NCBI GenBank assembly: GCA_032249695.1
Contig: JAVVHE010000011.1
Location: 35,143-99,142, forward strand
Direction of reading: 5' to 3'
DNA from: JAVVHE01 sp032249695
Lineage (GTDB): Bacteria; Pseudomonadota; Alphaproteobacteria; Sphingomonadales; Sphingomonadaceae
DNA: 64,000 nt
Part shown: positions 34,899 to 43,545 of the stretch, in pieces
Layout: the number at the start of each line of letters is the position of its first letter
Position numbering within the stretch: the stretch's first letter is position 1
Position numbers and translations under genes: made by a program
Notes under the pieces: model-generated
Seen by the model: only the letters and a program-made list of their open reading frames with translations
Told to the model about the DNA's origin: nothing
Database searches by the model: none

Positions 34899-35242
34899 GA
34901 AGTTTCATCCAGGACGGACACTCGCTTGTGTTGCGCGTGATCCGCAAGCTGGTTGCCGACCCGGCGGTCGTGCTAGTTGTGGAAGAGGTTCACAGCCGCG
35001 ACTGGGCGAGCGCGACCTTCGTGGGCCAGTTGCATCGCATGGATTGCAAGCTGAAGGGCAGTTTCGAAGCGGTGCAGGCCGCGGCGCAGCGGCTGCGCGA
35101 CGAGCTGCCCGAGAGCGATGCGGACGGTTCGGAGCGGCTGTTCCTGGCCGATGCGTCGGTCACAGCGCTGCGGATGACCGGGCGGCGCGACGGGCGCGCA
35201 ACGGCGTCGCTGTCGATCGAAGCGCTGACGCTGCTGGCCTGA
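34895..35242 (+). CDS. Hypothetical protein coupled to the small HTH gene
   Basis: 115 residues, no recognised family. It has an N-terminal strand-helix segment (SLVLRVIRKLVADPAVVLVV), a middle with HSRDWASATFVGQLHRMDCK, an amphipathic helix FEAVQAAAQRLRDELPE, and a C-terminal strand pair (TALRMTGRRDGRATASLSIE). The start is GTG at 34895, set by AAGGAG 8 nt upstream and the GTGA overlap. Likely co-expressed with the 34704 gene. Confidence 0.65.
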   Translation: MRSFIQDGHSLVLRVIRKLVADPAVVLVVEEVHSRDWASATFVGQLHRMDCKLKGSFEAVQAAAQRLRDELPESDADGSERLFLADASVTALRMTGRRDGRATASLSIEALTLLA

Positions 35243-35267
35243 AGCGCTGAACCGCTGACCGGAGCGA

Positions 35268-36179
35268 TCAGCCGACGGGCGGCAGGCTGTCGCGCAGCGC
35301 CCGCGCAGCCGCGGCGATGCGCTGCCGGTCGACACCCGCGAGCGCCTGCGGAGCGAGGCGCCGGGCTGCCTGCTGCGGCGCCGCTGGCGCGGGCGTGCGC
35401 GCCATCTGCCGCGTGGTCGCTGCGATCTCGGCCACTTGCTGCGCGATCTGGCGCAGCTGCGCGCCGACCTGTTCCTCCAGGCGGTCGATCCGGTCCGTCA
35501 GCCGCTGCGCCACGGCGTGATCGGGCGCATGGCTGGCAATCTCGGCTGGAATGCTCGCTACGCGCTGAGGGGCGGCATGGGGCGGCTGTGCAGGGTCGGG
35601 GACGGGCGCGTGCGTGGCGCCCGCGCCGTCCGTCTGGGGCGAAAGTTGCACCGCATCGATCGTCGGCAGTTCGTTCGCCCGTGCGCTGAGATCGGGTGCA
35701 TCAAGCTTCGGCGGCAGCGCCGGGCGGTGTTCCACCTTCGGTCCGTCGGCGTGGGGTTCGGCAGCCGCCGCACCGGTCTCGACCACCGGACGAGCCGGCG
35801 CCGAGAAGGTCCGGCCGGCTGAAGGCGGCACGGTCGGTTCCGCCGACGCACGCACCCGGCCGACGGGCCCGGTCGATGCGAAGCGACGCGCCTCACCATA
35901 GCGCGAGGTCCGCGCGGCGGTGCGGTCATCGTCGTCGGCATCGGTCTCCGGCGAACGCCGCCCGCGCAGCGCCCAGCCCAAGAGCGCGCTGAGCACGAAG
36001 CCGCCGCCACCCAGCGCGGCCCGCCCGGCCATGCCGACCGGCGGCTGGAACAGCTGCACCGCACCCGCGATTCCGGTCCGGGAGAGCAGCTCCTCCAGCG
36101 TTTGCTGCGGCACGAGCAACGCTGCGGCGAGCAGTGCGAGGCCGAGAAGCAGACCGATGATGGGCGGCAGGTTACGCAT
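35268..36179 (-). CDS. Membrane protein with coiled-coil C-terminus, XrtA locus
   Basis: 303 residues, no named family. Two N-terminal TM helices (IIGLLLGLALLAAALL and ALGGGGFVLSALLGWAL), then a Pro/Ala-rich disordered part from about 80 to 215, and a coiled coil around 222-260 (LTDRIDRLEEQVGAQLRQIA). The start is ATG at 36179, overlapping the glycosyltransferase stop by 8 bp. Its position at the end of the XrtA-associated run suggests a scaffold or chain-length role, but nothing in the sequence proves it. Confidence 0.65.
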   Translation of the reverse strand: MRNLPPIIGLLLGLALLAAALLVPQQTLEELLSRTGIAGAVQLFQPPVGMAGRAALGGGGFVLSALLGWALRGRRSPETDADDDDRTAARTSRYGEARRFASTGPVGRVRASAEPTVPPSAGRTFSAPARPVVETGAAAAEPHADGPKVEHRPALPPKLDAPDLSARANELPTIDAVQLSPQTDGAGATHAPVPDPAQPPHAAPQRVASIPAEIASHAPDHAVAQRLTDRIDRLEEQVGAQLRQIAQQVAEIAATTRQMARTPAPAAPQQAARRLAPQALAGVDRQRIAAAARALRDSLPPVG

Positions 36180-37425
36180 GCGCCGTCTCTTGGAGCGCGC
36201 TGCCCGGCTTGGCAACGGCGCGCGCGCCCGCCAGCCGTTCGTAAACGGGTGCGTAGCGGGCGGCGCTCGCATCCCAATTGCGCTTCTCGCGCACGAACGC
36301 CTTGCCCGCCGCCAGGATCGCGGGCCAGCGGCCGCGATCGGCGAGCAGGCCCGCCAGCACCTCGGCCGCCGCAGCCGGATCGCCCGCGCGGAACAGCACG
36401 CCGGTGACGCCATCGTCGATCAGCTCTCGGTGCCCGCCGACGTCCGACGCAGCGACGAGCTTCTCCTGCGCCATCGCTTCCAGCGGCTTCAAGGGCGTGA
36501 CCAGCTCGGTCAGCCGCATCGGCTTGCGAGGGTAGGCGAGCACATCGACCAGGCTGTAGTAGCGGTCGACCTCGGCCTGCGGCACGCGGCCGGTGAAGTG
36601 GATGCGCGCCGCCGCCGGGGATGCAGCCGCCTGCGCCTTCAGCGCCGCCTCCATCGGCCCGCCGCCCACCAGCAGCAGCCGCGCCTGCGGCCGCCGCGCG
36701 ATGAGCGCGGGCATGGCGGCGATCAGATCGTCCAGCCCCTCATAATCATAGAAGCTGCCGAGGAAGCCGATCACCTCGTCACCGGGCGCGAAGCCCAGTC
36801 CGGCCGCGAGCGTGCCCTCGCGCGGCAGCGGATCGCCGAACTCGCCCAGGTCGACGCCATTGGGCACGCTGAACAGCTTGTCGCGCGCGATGCCGCGCGC
36901 CGCGAGGTCGTCGAGCAGCCCCTGACAGATCGCGCCAACCGCAGCGGCGCGGCGGCAGGCGCGCGTTTCCAGCCAGCGCGTCGCGCGGTAGCGCGGCGAG
37001 CCCTCGCGCCCCTGCCCGTTGCCGACGGCCGCATCCTCCCAGAAAGCGCGGATCTCATAGACAACCGGAATGCCCAGCCTTGCGCCGACGGCCAGCGCGG
37101 GCATCACCGTCAGCACCGGCGAGTGGGCGTGGATGATGTCGGGCCGGATTTCGGCCGCCAGCCGCTGCAGCCGCGCATCGGTCGCGCGCATCTCGGCCAG
37201 CTCGCGCAGCAGCGGTGGGCGCTGCGGCGGAGCGGGCGTGCGGTGGAACACCAAGCCGCCCGCCTCCTCGGGATCGGGCCCCGCCTTGCTGTGCCGCGGC
37301 GAGGTCAGATGGTGCGTTTCCCACCCGCGACGGCGCGAGGCGAGCATCAGCGCGCGGCTGCGGAAGCTGTATCCCGAATGGAGCGGCAGCGAATGATCGA
37401 ACACGTGCAGGATGCGCAGCGGCAT
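36172..37425 (-). CDS. XrtA/PEP-CTERM-associated glycosyltransferase
   Basis: 417-residue GT4-type glycosyltransferase. The N-terminus ILHVFDHSLPLHSGYSFRSR is the signature of the exosortase-A-associated family (TIGR04063, Daro_2409 family by recollection). The GT4 C-terminal domain shows EVIGFLGSFYDYEGLDDLIA and the EAMAQEKLVAASDVGGHREL donor-site stretch with the EX7E-like Glu residues. It makes part of the surface polysaccharide linked to PEP-CTERM sorting. It is 5 bp downstream of wecB, in the same operon. Confidence 0.88.
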   Translation of the reverse strand: MPLRILHVFDHSLPLHSGYSFRSRALMLASRRRGWETHHLTSPRHSKAGPDPEEAGGLVFHRTPAPPQRPPLLRELAEMRATDARLQRLAAEIRPDIIHAHSPVLTVMPALAVGARLGIPVVYEIRAFWEDAAVGNGQGREGSPRYRATRWLETRACRRAAAVGAICQGLLDDLAARGIARDKLFSVPNGVDLGEFGDPLPREGTLAAGLGFAPGDEVIGFLGSFYDYEGLDDLIAAMPALIARRPQARLLLVGGGPMEAALKAQAAASPAAARIHFTGRVPQAEVDRYYSLVDVLAYPRKPMRLTELVTPLKPLEAMAQEKLVAASDVGGHRELIDDGVTGVLFRAGDPAAAAEVLAGLLADRGRWPAILAAGKAFVREKRNWDASAARYAPVYERLAGARAVAKPGSALQETAHA

Positions 37426-37430
37426 TGCGC

Positions 37431-38531
37431 TCAGGCCAGTGCGCGGCCGCGGCGGGCGCGGAGATCGGCGACGCAGCGATCGGCGGTACGCCCGTCCCAG
37501 CGATCGGGGCGACGCGCGGCGGCGGGGCCGCGCGCGAGCGCGTCATCAAGCGCTGCGAGCGCGGTGCCGACGCTCACCAGCCGGTTGGTGCCCTCGCTGA
37601 CGGTGATCGGGCGCTCGGTGTTCTCGCGCAGCGTCAGGCACGGGATGCCGAGATAGGTCGTCTCCTCCTGGATTCCCCCGCTGTCGGTCAGCACCGCGGC
37701 CGCGCCCGAAAGCAGCGACATGAAACGGTTATACCGCTGCGGTTCGATCAGCCGGACGCCCGCCGCCTCCAGCCGCGCGACGTGCCCGCCCGAGTCCAGC
37801 CGCGGCCGGGTGCGCGGGTGCGCTGGGAACACCACCGGGTGCCGATCGGCCGCCGCGGCCAGCAAATCGGCGAGTGCGGTCAGCTGCGCGGGATCGTCGA
37901 CGTTCGACGGCCGGTGCAGAGTGGCGACGATATAGCCGCCGGGCCGCAGGCCCAGCGCTTCGGCCGCGCGCTCGGCTGCGATTGCGGGGAGCGCGTGCAC
38001 CAGACTGTCGATCATCGCGTTCCCCACGCGCGTGATCCGCGAAGCGTCCACCCCCTCGGCCGCGAGGTTGGCGTCGGCGTCGGGCGAGGGCGTCCACAGC
38101 ACGTCGGCGATCGCATCGGTCACCAGGCGGTTGATCTCCTCGGGCATCGAACGATCGCGGCTGCGCAGGCCGGCCTCCAGATGCACGGTCGGGATGCGCA
38201 GCTTGGCGCCCACCATCGCGCAGGCCGCGGTGGAGTTGACGTCGCCGACCACCACCAGCCAGTCGGGGCGGTCCTTCAGCGCCACGGCTTCATAGGCGAT
38301 CATCACGCCGCCGGTCTGTTCGGCATGGCTGCCCGAACCGACGCCCAGATGATGATCGGGCGCAGGCAGGCCGAGATCGCGGAAGAAGTCCCCGCTCATA
38401 TTGGCGTCATAATGCTGGCCGGTGTGGATCAGCACCGGCTGAAAGTCCTCAGCCGCCGCGAGCGCGCGCCACAGCGGCGCCACCTTCATGAAATTGGGCC
38501 GGGCAGCGGCGATCAGATGAACGCGGTCCAT
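37431..38531 (-). CDS. wecB: Non-hydrolysing UDP-GlcNAc 2-epimerase
   Basis: Interconverts UDP-GlcNAc and UDP-ManNAc for surface polysaccharide, 366 residues. GT-B fold motifs: AAARPNFMKVAPLWRAL at the N-terminus, HTGQHYDANMSGDFF, VVVGDVNSTAACAM, HLEAGLRSRDRSMPEEINR, TLHRPSNVDDPAQL, and TDSGGIQEETTYLGIPCLTL. All key residues I can recall are present. The start is ATG at 38531. It sits 14 bp after the methyltransferase gene and directly before the XrtA-type glycosyltransferase. Confidence 0.94.
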   Translation of the reverse strand: MDRVHLIAAARPNFMKVAPLWRALAAAEDFQPVLIHTGQHYDANMSGDFFRDLGLPAPDHHLGVGSGSHAEQTGGVMIAYEAVALKDRPDWLVVVGDVNSTAACAMVGAKLRIPTVHLEAGLRSRDRSMPEEINRLVTDAIADVLWTPSPDADANLAAEGVDASRITRVGNAMIDSLVHALPAIAAERAAEALGLRPGGYIVATLHRPSNVDDPAQLTALADLLAAAADRHPVVFPAHPRTRPRLDSGGHVARLEAAGVRLIEPQRYNRFMSLLSGAAAVLTDSGGIQEETTYLGIPCLTLRENTERPITVSEGTNRLVSVGTALAALDDALARGPAAARRPDRWDGRTADRCVADLRARRGRALA

Positions 38532-38545
38532 TCTGTTCGCAGCCT

Positions 38546-39301
38546 TCAACGCGCGTGCGCGTGGACTGGAGCAGCGGCGCGGGTCTGCGCCAAGCCTGCG
38601 GGCTTCACCAGCTCGACGAACAGCCAGCCGCGCAGCGGTGACAGCCATTCAAAGCGCGCGATCAGCTTTTCATAGACCGTACCCGCCAGAAACAGCACGC
38701 CGTTCCACGCAAGCATCGACGGATATTGCACCATCCGATCGAACCTCTGAACCTCGAAGCCCGAGCGCGCAGCCAAGGCGCTGATCTGGCGGCGGTCGTT
38801 GGTGCGGTAGGCGGTTGGGAACACATCCTTCTCGTCGCGCTCTCCGATCGCGCTGATGATGCGCCCGTGCCAGCGGTTCGGAATGATCCGCGCCGCCAAG
38901 CTCACGTAATCCCAGCGGTTCGCGGTCAGGAAGATCCATCGACCGCCCGGTTTCAGCAGGCGCCATGCCTCGGCATAGACCGCGTCCGGATCGGTCACAT
39001 GCTCCATCACCGAGCGCGAATAGAGCAGATCGGCAGTCGCATCGGGCAGGGGCACCTTGGCGAGGTTCGCCGAGATCGGTTCCAGCCCGTCCGGCAAGTC
39101 CAGCGGCACAACATCGACGCCGATCAGGCGCGCGCCACGCCCGCGCAGCTCGCTGAGTGTCGGGGCGTGGTAGCCGCAGCCGACGTCGATGACCGTCATA
39201 CCGGGCCGAACAAGTTCGGCGAGGCGGTTGCGCAGCGTTTGATAGGGGTGAACGCGCTGCGGCCAGTAACGCCGGAAAACCCAAGTCGTCAGGCCGACCA
39301 T
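38546..39301 (-). CDS. SAM-dependent methyltransferase, class I
   Basis: 251 residues. Motif I is MTVIDVGCGYHAPTLSEL, the acidic second strand LIGVDVV follows, and the Ubie/Coq5-like SVMEHVTDPDAVYAEAWRLL and KPGGRWIF motifs are present. A C-terminal hydrophobic stretch (MLAWNGVLFLAGTVYEKLI) may touch the membrane. The start at ATG 39301 is not strongly supported by a ribosome-binding site. The substrate is probably a sugar or lipid of the adjacent polysaccharide pathway, but that is context only. Confidence 0.85.
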   Translation of the reverse strand: MVGLTTWVFRRYWPQRVHPYQTLRNRLAELVRPGMTVIDVGCGYHAPTLSELRGRGARLIGVDVVPLDLPDGLEPISANLAKVPLPDATADLLYSRSVMEHVTDPDAVYAEAWRLLKPGGRWIFLTANRWDYVSLAARIIPNRWHGRIISAIGERDEKDVFPTAYRTNDRRQISALAARSGFEVQRFDRMVQYPSMLAWNGVLFLAGTVYEKLIARFEWLSPLRGWLFVELVKPAGLAQTRAAAPVHAHAR

Positions 39302-39420
39302 CGACGTCTCGCACCATCCCCCGCGCGACCGGGCCTTCCCCGATTGCGCCACCCCGGTCAAGGCGCTAACGCCGCGCCATCGGCTCCGAAACCCGGGGCG
39401 AGACCGGTGTTTTCGCGTCC

Positions 39421-39573
39421 ATGCTCGACAATCTTTGCCTTCTGGCGATGCACGCCGTGCTGGTCGTCCTGGTTCTGCGCCTGGCGCGTGATCCTGACCG
39501 GGAGGACGTGGCGCCGAAGAAGGGGCCGGCGAACCAGCGGTTTCGGCGCCGCGACCCGGACCAGCTGACATAA
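39421..39573 (+). CDS. 50-residue membrane microprotein upstream of the O-ligase
   Basis: A short frame of 50 residues: one TM helix (LLAMHAVLVVLVLRL) and a charged tail REDVAPKKGPANQRFRRRDP. The start is ATG at 39421; its TAA is followed after one base by the ATG of the ligase gene (TAAGATG), so translation is probably coupled. A ribosome-binding site is weak. I consider it a real small gene because of this tight junction, but it needs comparison with relatives. Confidence 0.55.
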   Translation: MLDNLCLLAMHAVLVVLVLRLARDPDREDVAPKKGPANQRFRRRDPDQLT

Positions 39574-39574
39574 G

Positions 39575-40960
39575 ATGCGCGATCTTGCGATCCTTGGCTT
39601 GCTGCTGGGCCTGCTGGCGATCAGCTTCCGGCGGCCCTGGATGCTGACGTTCGCCTATCTCTACGTCGATCTGACCCAGCCGCAGCGCCTCGGCTACTCC
39701 TGGATCGCAAGCACGCCGATCAGCTTCATCTTCGCGGTGCTCGCGCTCGGCGGATTTTTCGTAGAGCGCCGGAAGAATCTGCGCCTCGGCTTTGTGCAAG
39801 CCGCGACGCTCAGCATGATCGCGTGGTTCACGCTGTCTTATTTCTGGTCGGCGATCCCGGATGACGAATGGTGGTTCAAGTGGGACTCGGCGTGGAAGTC
39901 GATGGTCTTCGCGGTCTTTCTGCCGTTCGTCATCACGACACGCCGTCGCCTCGATGCAGTGGTGTCGCTCATCGTGCTGGCGATCGGGCTGGTCTCAGGA
40001 AATGCTGCACTGAAAACGCTCGGCGGCGGCGGCGGATACGATAATCTCGCGATGATCGTCCCGACGAACAAGGGAATCTACGAAAGCAGCACGGCGTCGA
40101 CTCTTGCAGTGGCGATCATTCCGCTCGCCTTCTATCTCGCGCGCCATAGCCCGCTTGTCCCCAAAAGCCGTCTGTGGCGGGCCGCACCCTGGGCAGTGGG
40201 GGCGGCCGGTGTGCTGACCACGGTCGGCACAGAGGCGCGAACCGGGCTGATCTGCCTGGCCGCGATGGCAGCGATGACGGTGTGGACGGTCAAGCGCAAA
40301 CTCCTCGTCGCTGCTGGCCTTGCCGTGGCGGTGGTCGTCGCCACGCCGTTCATGCCCAAGAGCTTCCTCGCACGGATGGGAACGATCGCCACCTATCAGC
40401 AGGACGTTTCGGCCGCCGGGCGCACTGAAGTCTGGAAATGGACGTGGAACTATGTGCTCGATCACCCGCTCGGAGGCGGCTTCAAGGTGTTTCGCCTGAA
40501 CAAGATCGAGATCGACATTCCAAACTATGCACCAAATACCACCACGGTGATTGGTTACACCCGCGTCAAGCAGGAAGCCCGCGCGTTCCATAGCTCGTAT
40601 TTTGAAGTGCTTGGCGAGCTTGGCTTTGTTGGCTTAGCACTTTGGCTTTCCATCCTTGGCGCCGTGCAGATCGGTCTGATGCGGCTACGGTCAAGGTTCA
40701 AGGGCTGCTCGCCTGAGGATGCATGGATCCCGGCGCTCTCACGCGCGCTGGCCCAGGCGATCGTCGTCTATCTTGTGGGCGCGCTGTTTGTCGGCATCGC
40801 GTTCCAGACTGCGCTCTACACGCTGGTCGGCGTCAGCATCGCGTTGATCCATTACGTGGCTGAGCGGCGCGCGGCTGAGCTCCGCAGTCGGAGGTTTGAG
40901 GCGTTCCAGGCGCGAGTGAGCGCCGGGAATGTTCGTGCGGGTGCGCCGATCCCAGCCTGA
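39575..40960 (+). CDS. XrtA-associated O-antigen-ligase-like protein
   Basis: 461-residue membrane protein with about 10-12 TM helices. It matches the exosortase-A-associated putative O-glycosylation ligase family (TIGR03097 by recollection): MRDLAILGLLLGLLAISFRR start, RPWMLTFAYLYVDLTQPQRL, the large periplasmic loop with GRTEVWKWTWNYVLDHPLGG and the Wzy_C-type HSSYFEVLGELGFVGLALWL. It probably transfers glycans to a carrier or protein at the periplasmic face. Its presence ties this locus to the PEP-CTERM proteins elsewhere in the window. Confidence 0.88.
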   Translation: MRDLAILGLLLGLLAISFRRPWMLTFAYLYVDLTQPQRLGYSWIASTPISFIFAVLALGGFFVERRKNLRLGFVQAATLSMIAWFTLSYFWSAIPDDEWWFKWDSAWKSMVFAVFLPFVITTRRRLDAVVSLIVLAIGLVSGNAALKTLGGGGGYDNLAMIVPTNKGIYESSTASTLAVAIIPLAFYLARHSPLVPKSRLWRAAPWAVGAAGVLTTVGTEARTGLICLAAMAAMTVWTVKRKLLVAAGLAVAVVVATPFMPKSFLARMGTIATYQQDVSAAGRTEVWKWTWNYVLDHPLGGGFKVFRLNKIEIDIPNYAPNTTTVIGYTRVKQEARAFHSSYFEVLGELGFVGLALWLSILGAVQIGLMRLRSRFKGCSPEDAWIPALSRALAQAIVVYLVGALFVGIAFQTALYTLVGVSIALIHYVAERRAAELRSRRFEAFQARVSAGNVRAGAPIPA

Positions 40961-41011
40961 ACGCGCGAGGCCGGGTAGCGATCATGCGGCGCTGCGGCTA
41001 GCTGCGCGCCT

Positions 41012-42190
41012 ATGAGACCCGAACCCCGGCTGTCCGCCCCTCTCGATGTCGACAGCCTCACCATCGGCGCGCGCGAGCTGGTGGTGGAAACCGTGCGCTG
41101 GGCGCTGACCGACGCGGGCGCCGCGCTCGGAGCGCTGATGACCGCAGCCGCGATCACCGTCGCGCTGGCGGCGCTGCGGCATCTGCTGCTGCCCCGCCTG
41201 CAATCGCAGTTCGCCCACCTGTCGGGCGCAGGCGTTGGCCGGATCGTGCGATCGGTGCTCAGTCATGCCAAGGACTGGTTCTTCCTCGCGCTCGGGCTCG
41301 AGCTCAGCTCGGCCTGGTTCGATCTGCCCGAGCTCGTCGCGCGCGGCGTCGGGCTGTTCTTCACGATTGCCTTCACGTGGCAGCTGGCGATCTGGATGCG
41401 CGCCCTGGTGCTCGCGCTGATCGAGCAGCGCGCGGCTCAGCGCGGCGAAATGGGCAGTCTCGCAAACGCGCTCGATGTTGTCCGCGTGCTGGTCTCGGCG
41501 GTCATCTTCGCGATCGCCGCCACTGCGATCCTCGACAATCTCGGCGCCAATGTGAACGGCCTGATTGCGGGCCTCGGCATCGGCGGCATCGCAATCGGCC
41601 TCGCGGCGCAGGGCGTCGTTGGCGACCTGTTCGCCGCGCTCAGCATCCTGTTCGATAAGCCGTTCATCCGCGGCGATCCGATCAGTTTCGACGGCATCGA
41701 TGGCGAGGTGGAGGCGACCGGCCTGAAGACCACCCGCATCCGCGCGACTTCGGGCGAGGAAATCGTCATTGGCAACGCGAGCCTGCTGGGGAAGATCATC
41801 CGGAATAATGCGCGGCGGCAGCGGCGCCGGGTCACGCTGACGCTCGGTCTGGGCTATTGGACGGACGCGGCCGACGCGGAGCGCGTTCCCGATGTGCTGC
41901 GCTCGCTGATGGTTGGGCGCGAACATAGCCGCTTCGTTCGCGCCGGACTTTCGAACTTCGGAGCTTCGAGCCTTGAATATCAGTTCGTGTTCGATGTGCA
42001 CGGACTGGGGTTCGATGATTTCGTCGCCGAGCGCCACGCCGTGCTGGCAGCGCTGTTGAAGCGCTTCGAGGACGAGGGGCTGAGCTTCGCCTACCCCACC
42101 CAGGTGCAGATGATCGCCGGACCCGACGGGCGGCCGATCGACCCGCCTCAGGGGTGCGGTGAGCCCACGCATTCGCGCGCGCGCCCTTGA
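41012..42190 (+). CDS. MscS-family mechanosensitive channel
   Basis: 392 residues. About four TM helices come before the pore helix region GLGIGGIAIGLAAQGVVGDL, typical of MscS TM3 with its Gly/Ala pattern. The beta domain follows (FDKPFIRGDPISFDGIDGEV, TTRIRATSGEEIVIGN), then the C-terminal alpha/beta domain. It releases solutes on osmotic downshock. The start is ATG at 41012. It is alone, 51 bp after the ligase gene; a terminator between them is not evident. Confidence 0.9.
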   Translation: MRPEPRLSAPLDVDSLTIGARELVVETVRWALTDAGAALGALMTAAAITVALAALRHLLLPRLQSQFAHLSGAGVGRIVRSVLSHAKDWFFLALGLELSSAWFDLPELVARGVGLFFTIAFTWQLAIWMRALVLALIEQRAAQRGEMGSLANALDVVRVLVSAVIFAIAATAILDNLGANVNGLIAGLGIGGIAIGLAAQGVVGDLFAALSILFDKPFIRGDPISFDGIDGEVEATGLKTTRIRATSGEEIVIGNASLLGKIIRNNARRQRRRVTLTLGLGYWTDAADAERVPDVLRSLMVGREHSRFVRAGLSNFGASSLEYQFVFDVHGLGFDDFVAERHAVLAALLKRFEDEGLSFAYPTQVQMIAGPDGRPIDPPQGCGEPTHSRARP

Positions 42191-42234
42191 TCTGCTAGCG
42201 GCGCTGGAACCGATATCCGCAGGAGTTTGATCCC

Positions 42235-43434
42235 ATGGCGACCGCCGCCGCCCCCGCCTCGCCCGCGCCCAAGACATTCGATTGGCACGATCCGCTCGAT
42301 CTCGACAGCCGGCTGACGAGCGAGGAGCGCATGATCCGCGACGCGGCGCGCGGCTACGCCCGCGAGAAGCTGCTGCCGCGCGTGGTGAGCGCGTTCGCAG
42401 AGGAGCGCTTCGACATCGAGATCATGCGCGAGCTGGGCGAGCTGGGCTTCCTGGGCGCGACGCTGCCCGAAACCTATGGCTGCGCGAACGTCAGCCACGT
42501 CGCCTATGGCCTCGTCACGCGCGAGATCGAGGCGGTCGACAGCGGCTACCGCTCGGCGATGAGCGTCCAGTCCTCGCTCTCCATGTACCCGATCTTCGCG
42601 TTCGGCAGCGAGGAGCAGCGACGCCGCTTCCTGCCCGGCATGGCCAAGGGCGAGCTGATCGGCTGCTTCGGCCTGACCGAGGCCGACGGCGGCAGCGACC
42701 CGGCCTCGATGCGCACGCGCGCCGACAAGGTGGACGGCGGATACAGGCTGAACGGCGCCAAATACTGGATCACCAACTCGCCGATCGCCGACCTCGCGGT
42801 GGTGTGGGCGAAGCTCGACGGCGACGTGCGCGGCTTTATCGTCGAGCGCGGGATGCAAGGCTTCGGCGCCAACAAGATCGAGGGCAAACTGTCCTTGCGC
42901 GCATCGATCACGGGCGACCTGAGCTTCACCGACGTGTTCGTGCCCGAAGCCAACATCCTGCCCAATGTCCGCGGCCTGCGCGGGCCGTTCAGCTGCCTCA
43001 ACAAGGCGCGCTATGGCATCTGCTGGGGTACGATGGGCGCGGCCGAGTTCTGCTTCACCACCGCGCGCGACTATGTGGGCGACCGCAAGCTGTTCGGCCG
43101 ACCTTTAAGCGGCCGCCAGCTGGTGCAGAAGAAGCTGGCCGACATGATGACCGAGATCGCGCTGGGCCTTGAAGGGTCGCTGGCGCTCGGCCGGCGACTG
43201 GACGAGGGCGACTGGGTGCCCGAAGCGATCAGCATGATGAAGCGCCGGAATTGCGGGGTAGCGCTCGGCATCGCCCGCGAGGCACGCGACATGCTGGGGG
43301 GCGCGGGCATCCAGGGCGACACCCACGTGCTGCGGCACGCGATCAACCTGGAAACGGTCAACACCTACGAAGGCGCGCATGACGTCCACGCGCTGATCCT
43401 GGGCCGCGCGATCACCGGCGAGAACGCGTTCTGA
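42235..43434 (+). CDS. gcdH: Glutaryl-CoA dehydrogenase
   Basis: FAD-dependent acyl-CoA dehydrogenase of lysine/tryptophan breakdown, 399 residues, converting glutaryl-CoA to crotonyl-CoA and CO2. Family features: DPLDLDSRLTSEERMIRDAA start, YRSAMSVQSSLSMYPIFAFG, ACAD signature GCFGLTEADGGSDPASMRTR, YWITNSPIADLAVVWAKLDG, catalytic base Glu379 in NTYEGAHDVHALILGRAITG. The Arg and Ser/Tyr pattern fits GcdH rather than a short-chain ACAD. The start is ATG at 42235 with AGGAG about 8 nt before. It stands convergent to fabF. Confidence 0.92.
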   Translation: MATAAAPASPAPKTFDWHDPLDLDSRLTSEERMIRDAARGYAREKLLPRVVSAFAEERFDIEIMRELGELGFLGATLPETYGCANVSHVAYGLVTREIEAVDSGYRSAMSVQSSLSMYPIFAFGSEEQRRRFLPGMAKGELIGCFGLTEADGGSDPASMRTRADKVDGGYRLNGAKYWITNSPIADLAVVWAKLDGDVRGFIVERGMQGFGANKIEGKLSLRASITGDLSFTDVFVPEANILPNVRGLRGPFSCLNKARYGICWGTMGAAEFCFTTARDYVGDRKLFGRPLSGRQLVQKKLADMMTEIALGLEGSLALGRRLDEGDWVPEAISMMKRRNCGVALGIAREARDMLGGAGIQGDTHVLRHAINLETVNTYEGAHDVHALILGRAITGENAF

Positions 43435-43480
43435 CGATAGCGTGCCGGTCGATGACCAGCGCGTATCCTACTCGATCGCA

Positions 43481-43521
43481 CCGGCCGCCTGCCGCCCTGT
43501 CGAGCAGGAAGCGGCGGCCGG
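43481..43521. terminator. Hairpin between convergent gcdH and fabF
   Basis: CCGGCCGCC (43481-43489) pairs perfectly with GGCGGCCGG (43513-43521). It lies in the 111 bp between the two stops, so it may serve both transcripts. No T-tract is visible. Confidence 0.5.
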
Positions 43522-43545
43522 ACCGACCCCGCCGACGACGGGCTG

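Noticed and set aside
35254..35272. GCTGA/TCAGC hairpin between convergent genes
   Set aside because: Only 5 bp arms, overlapping a stop codon, no T-tract.
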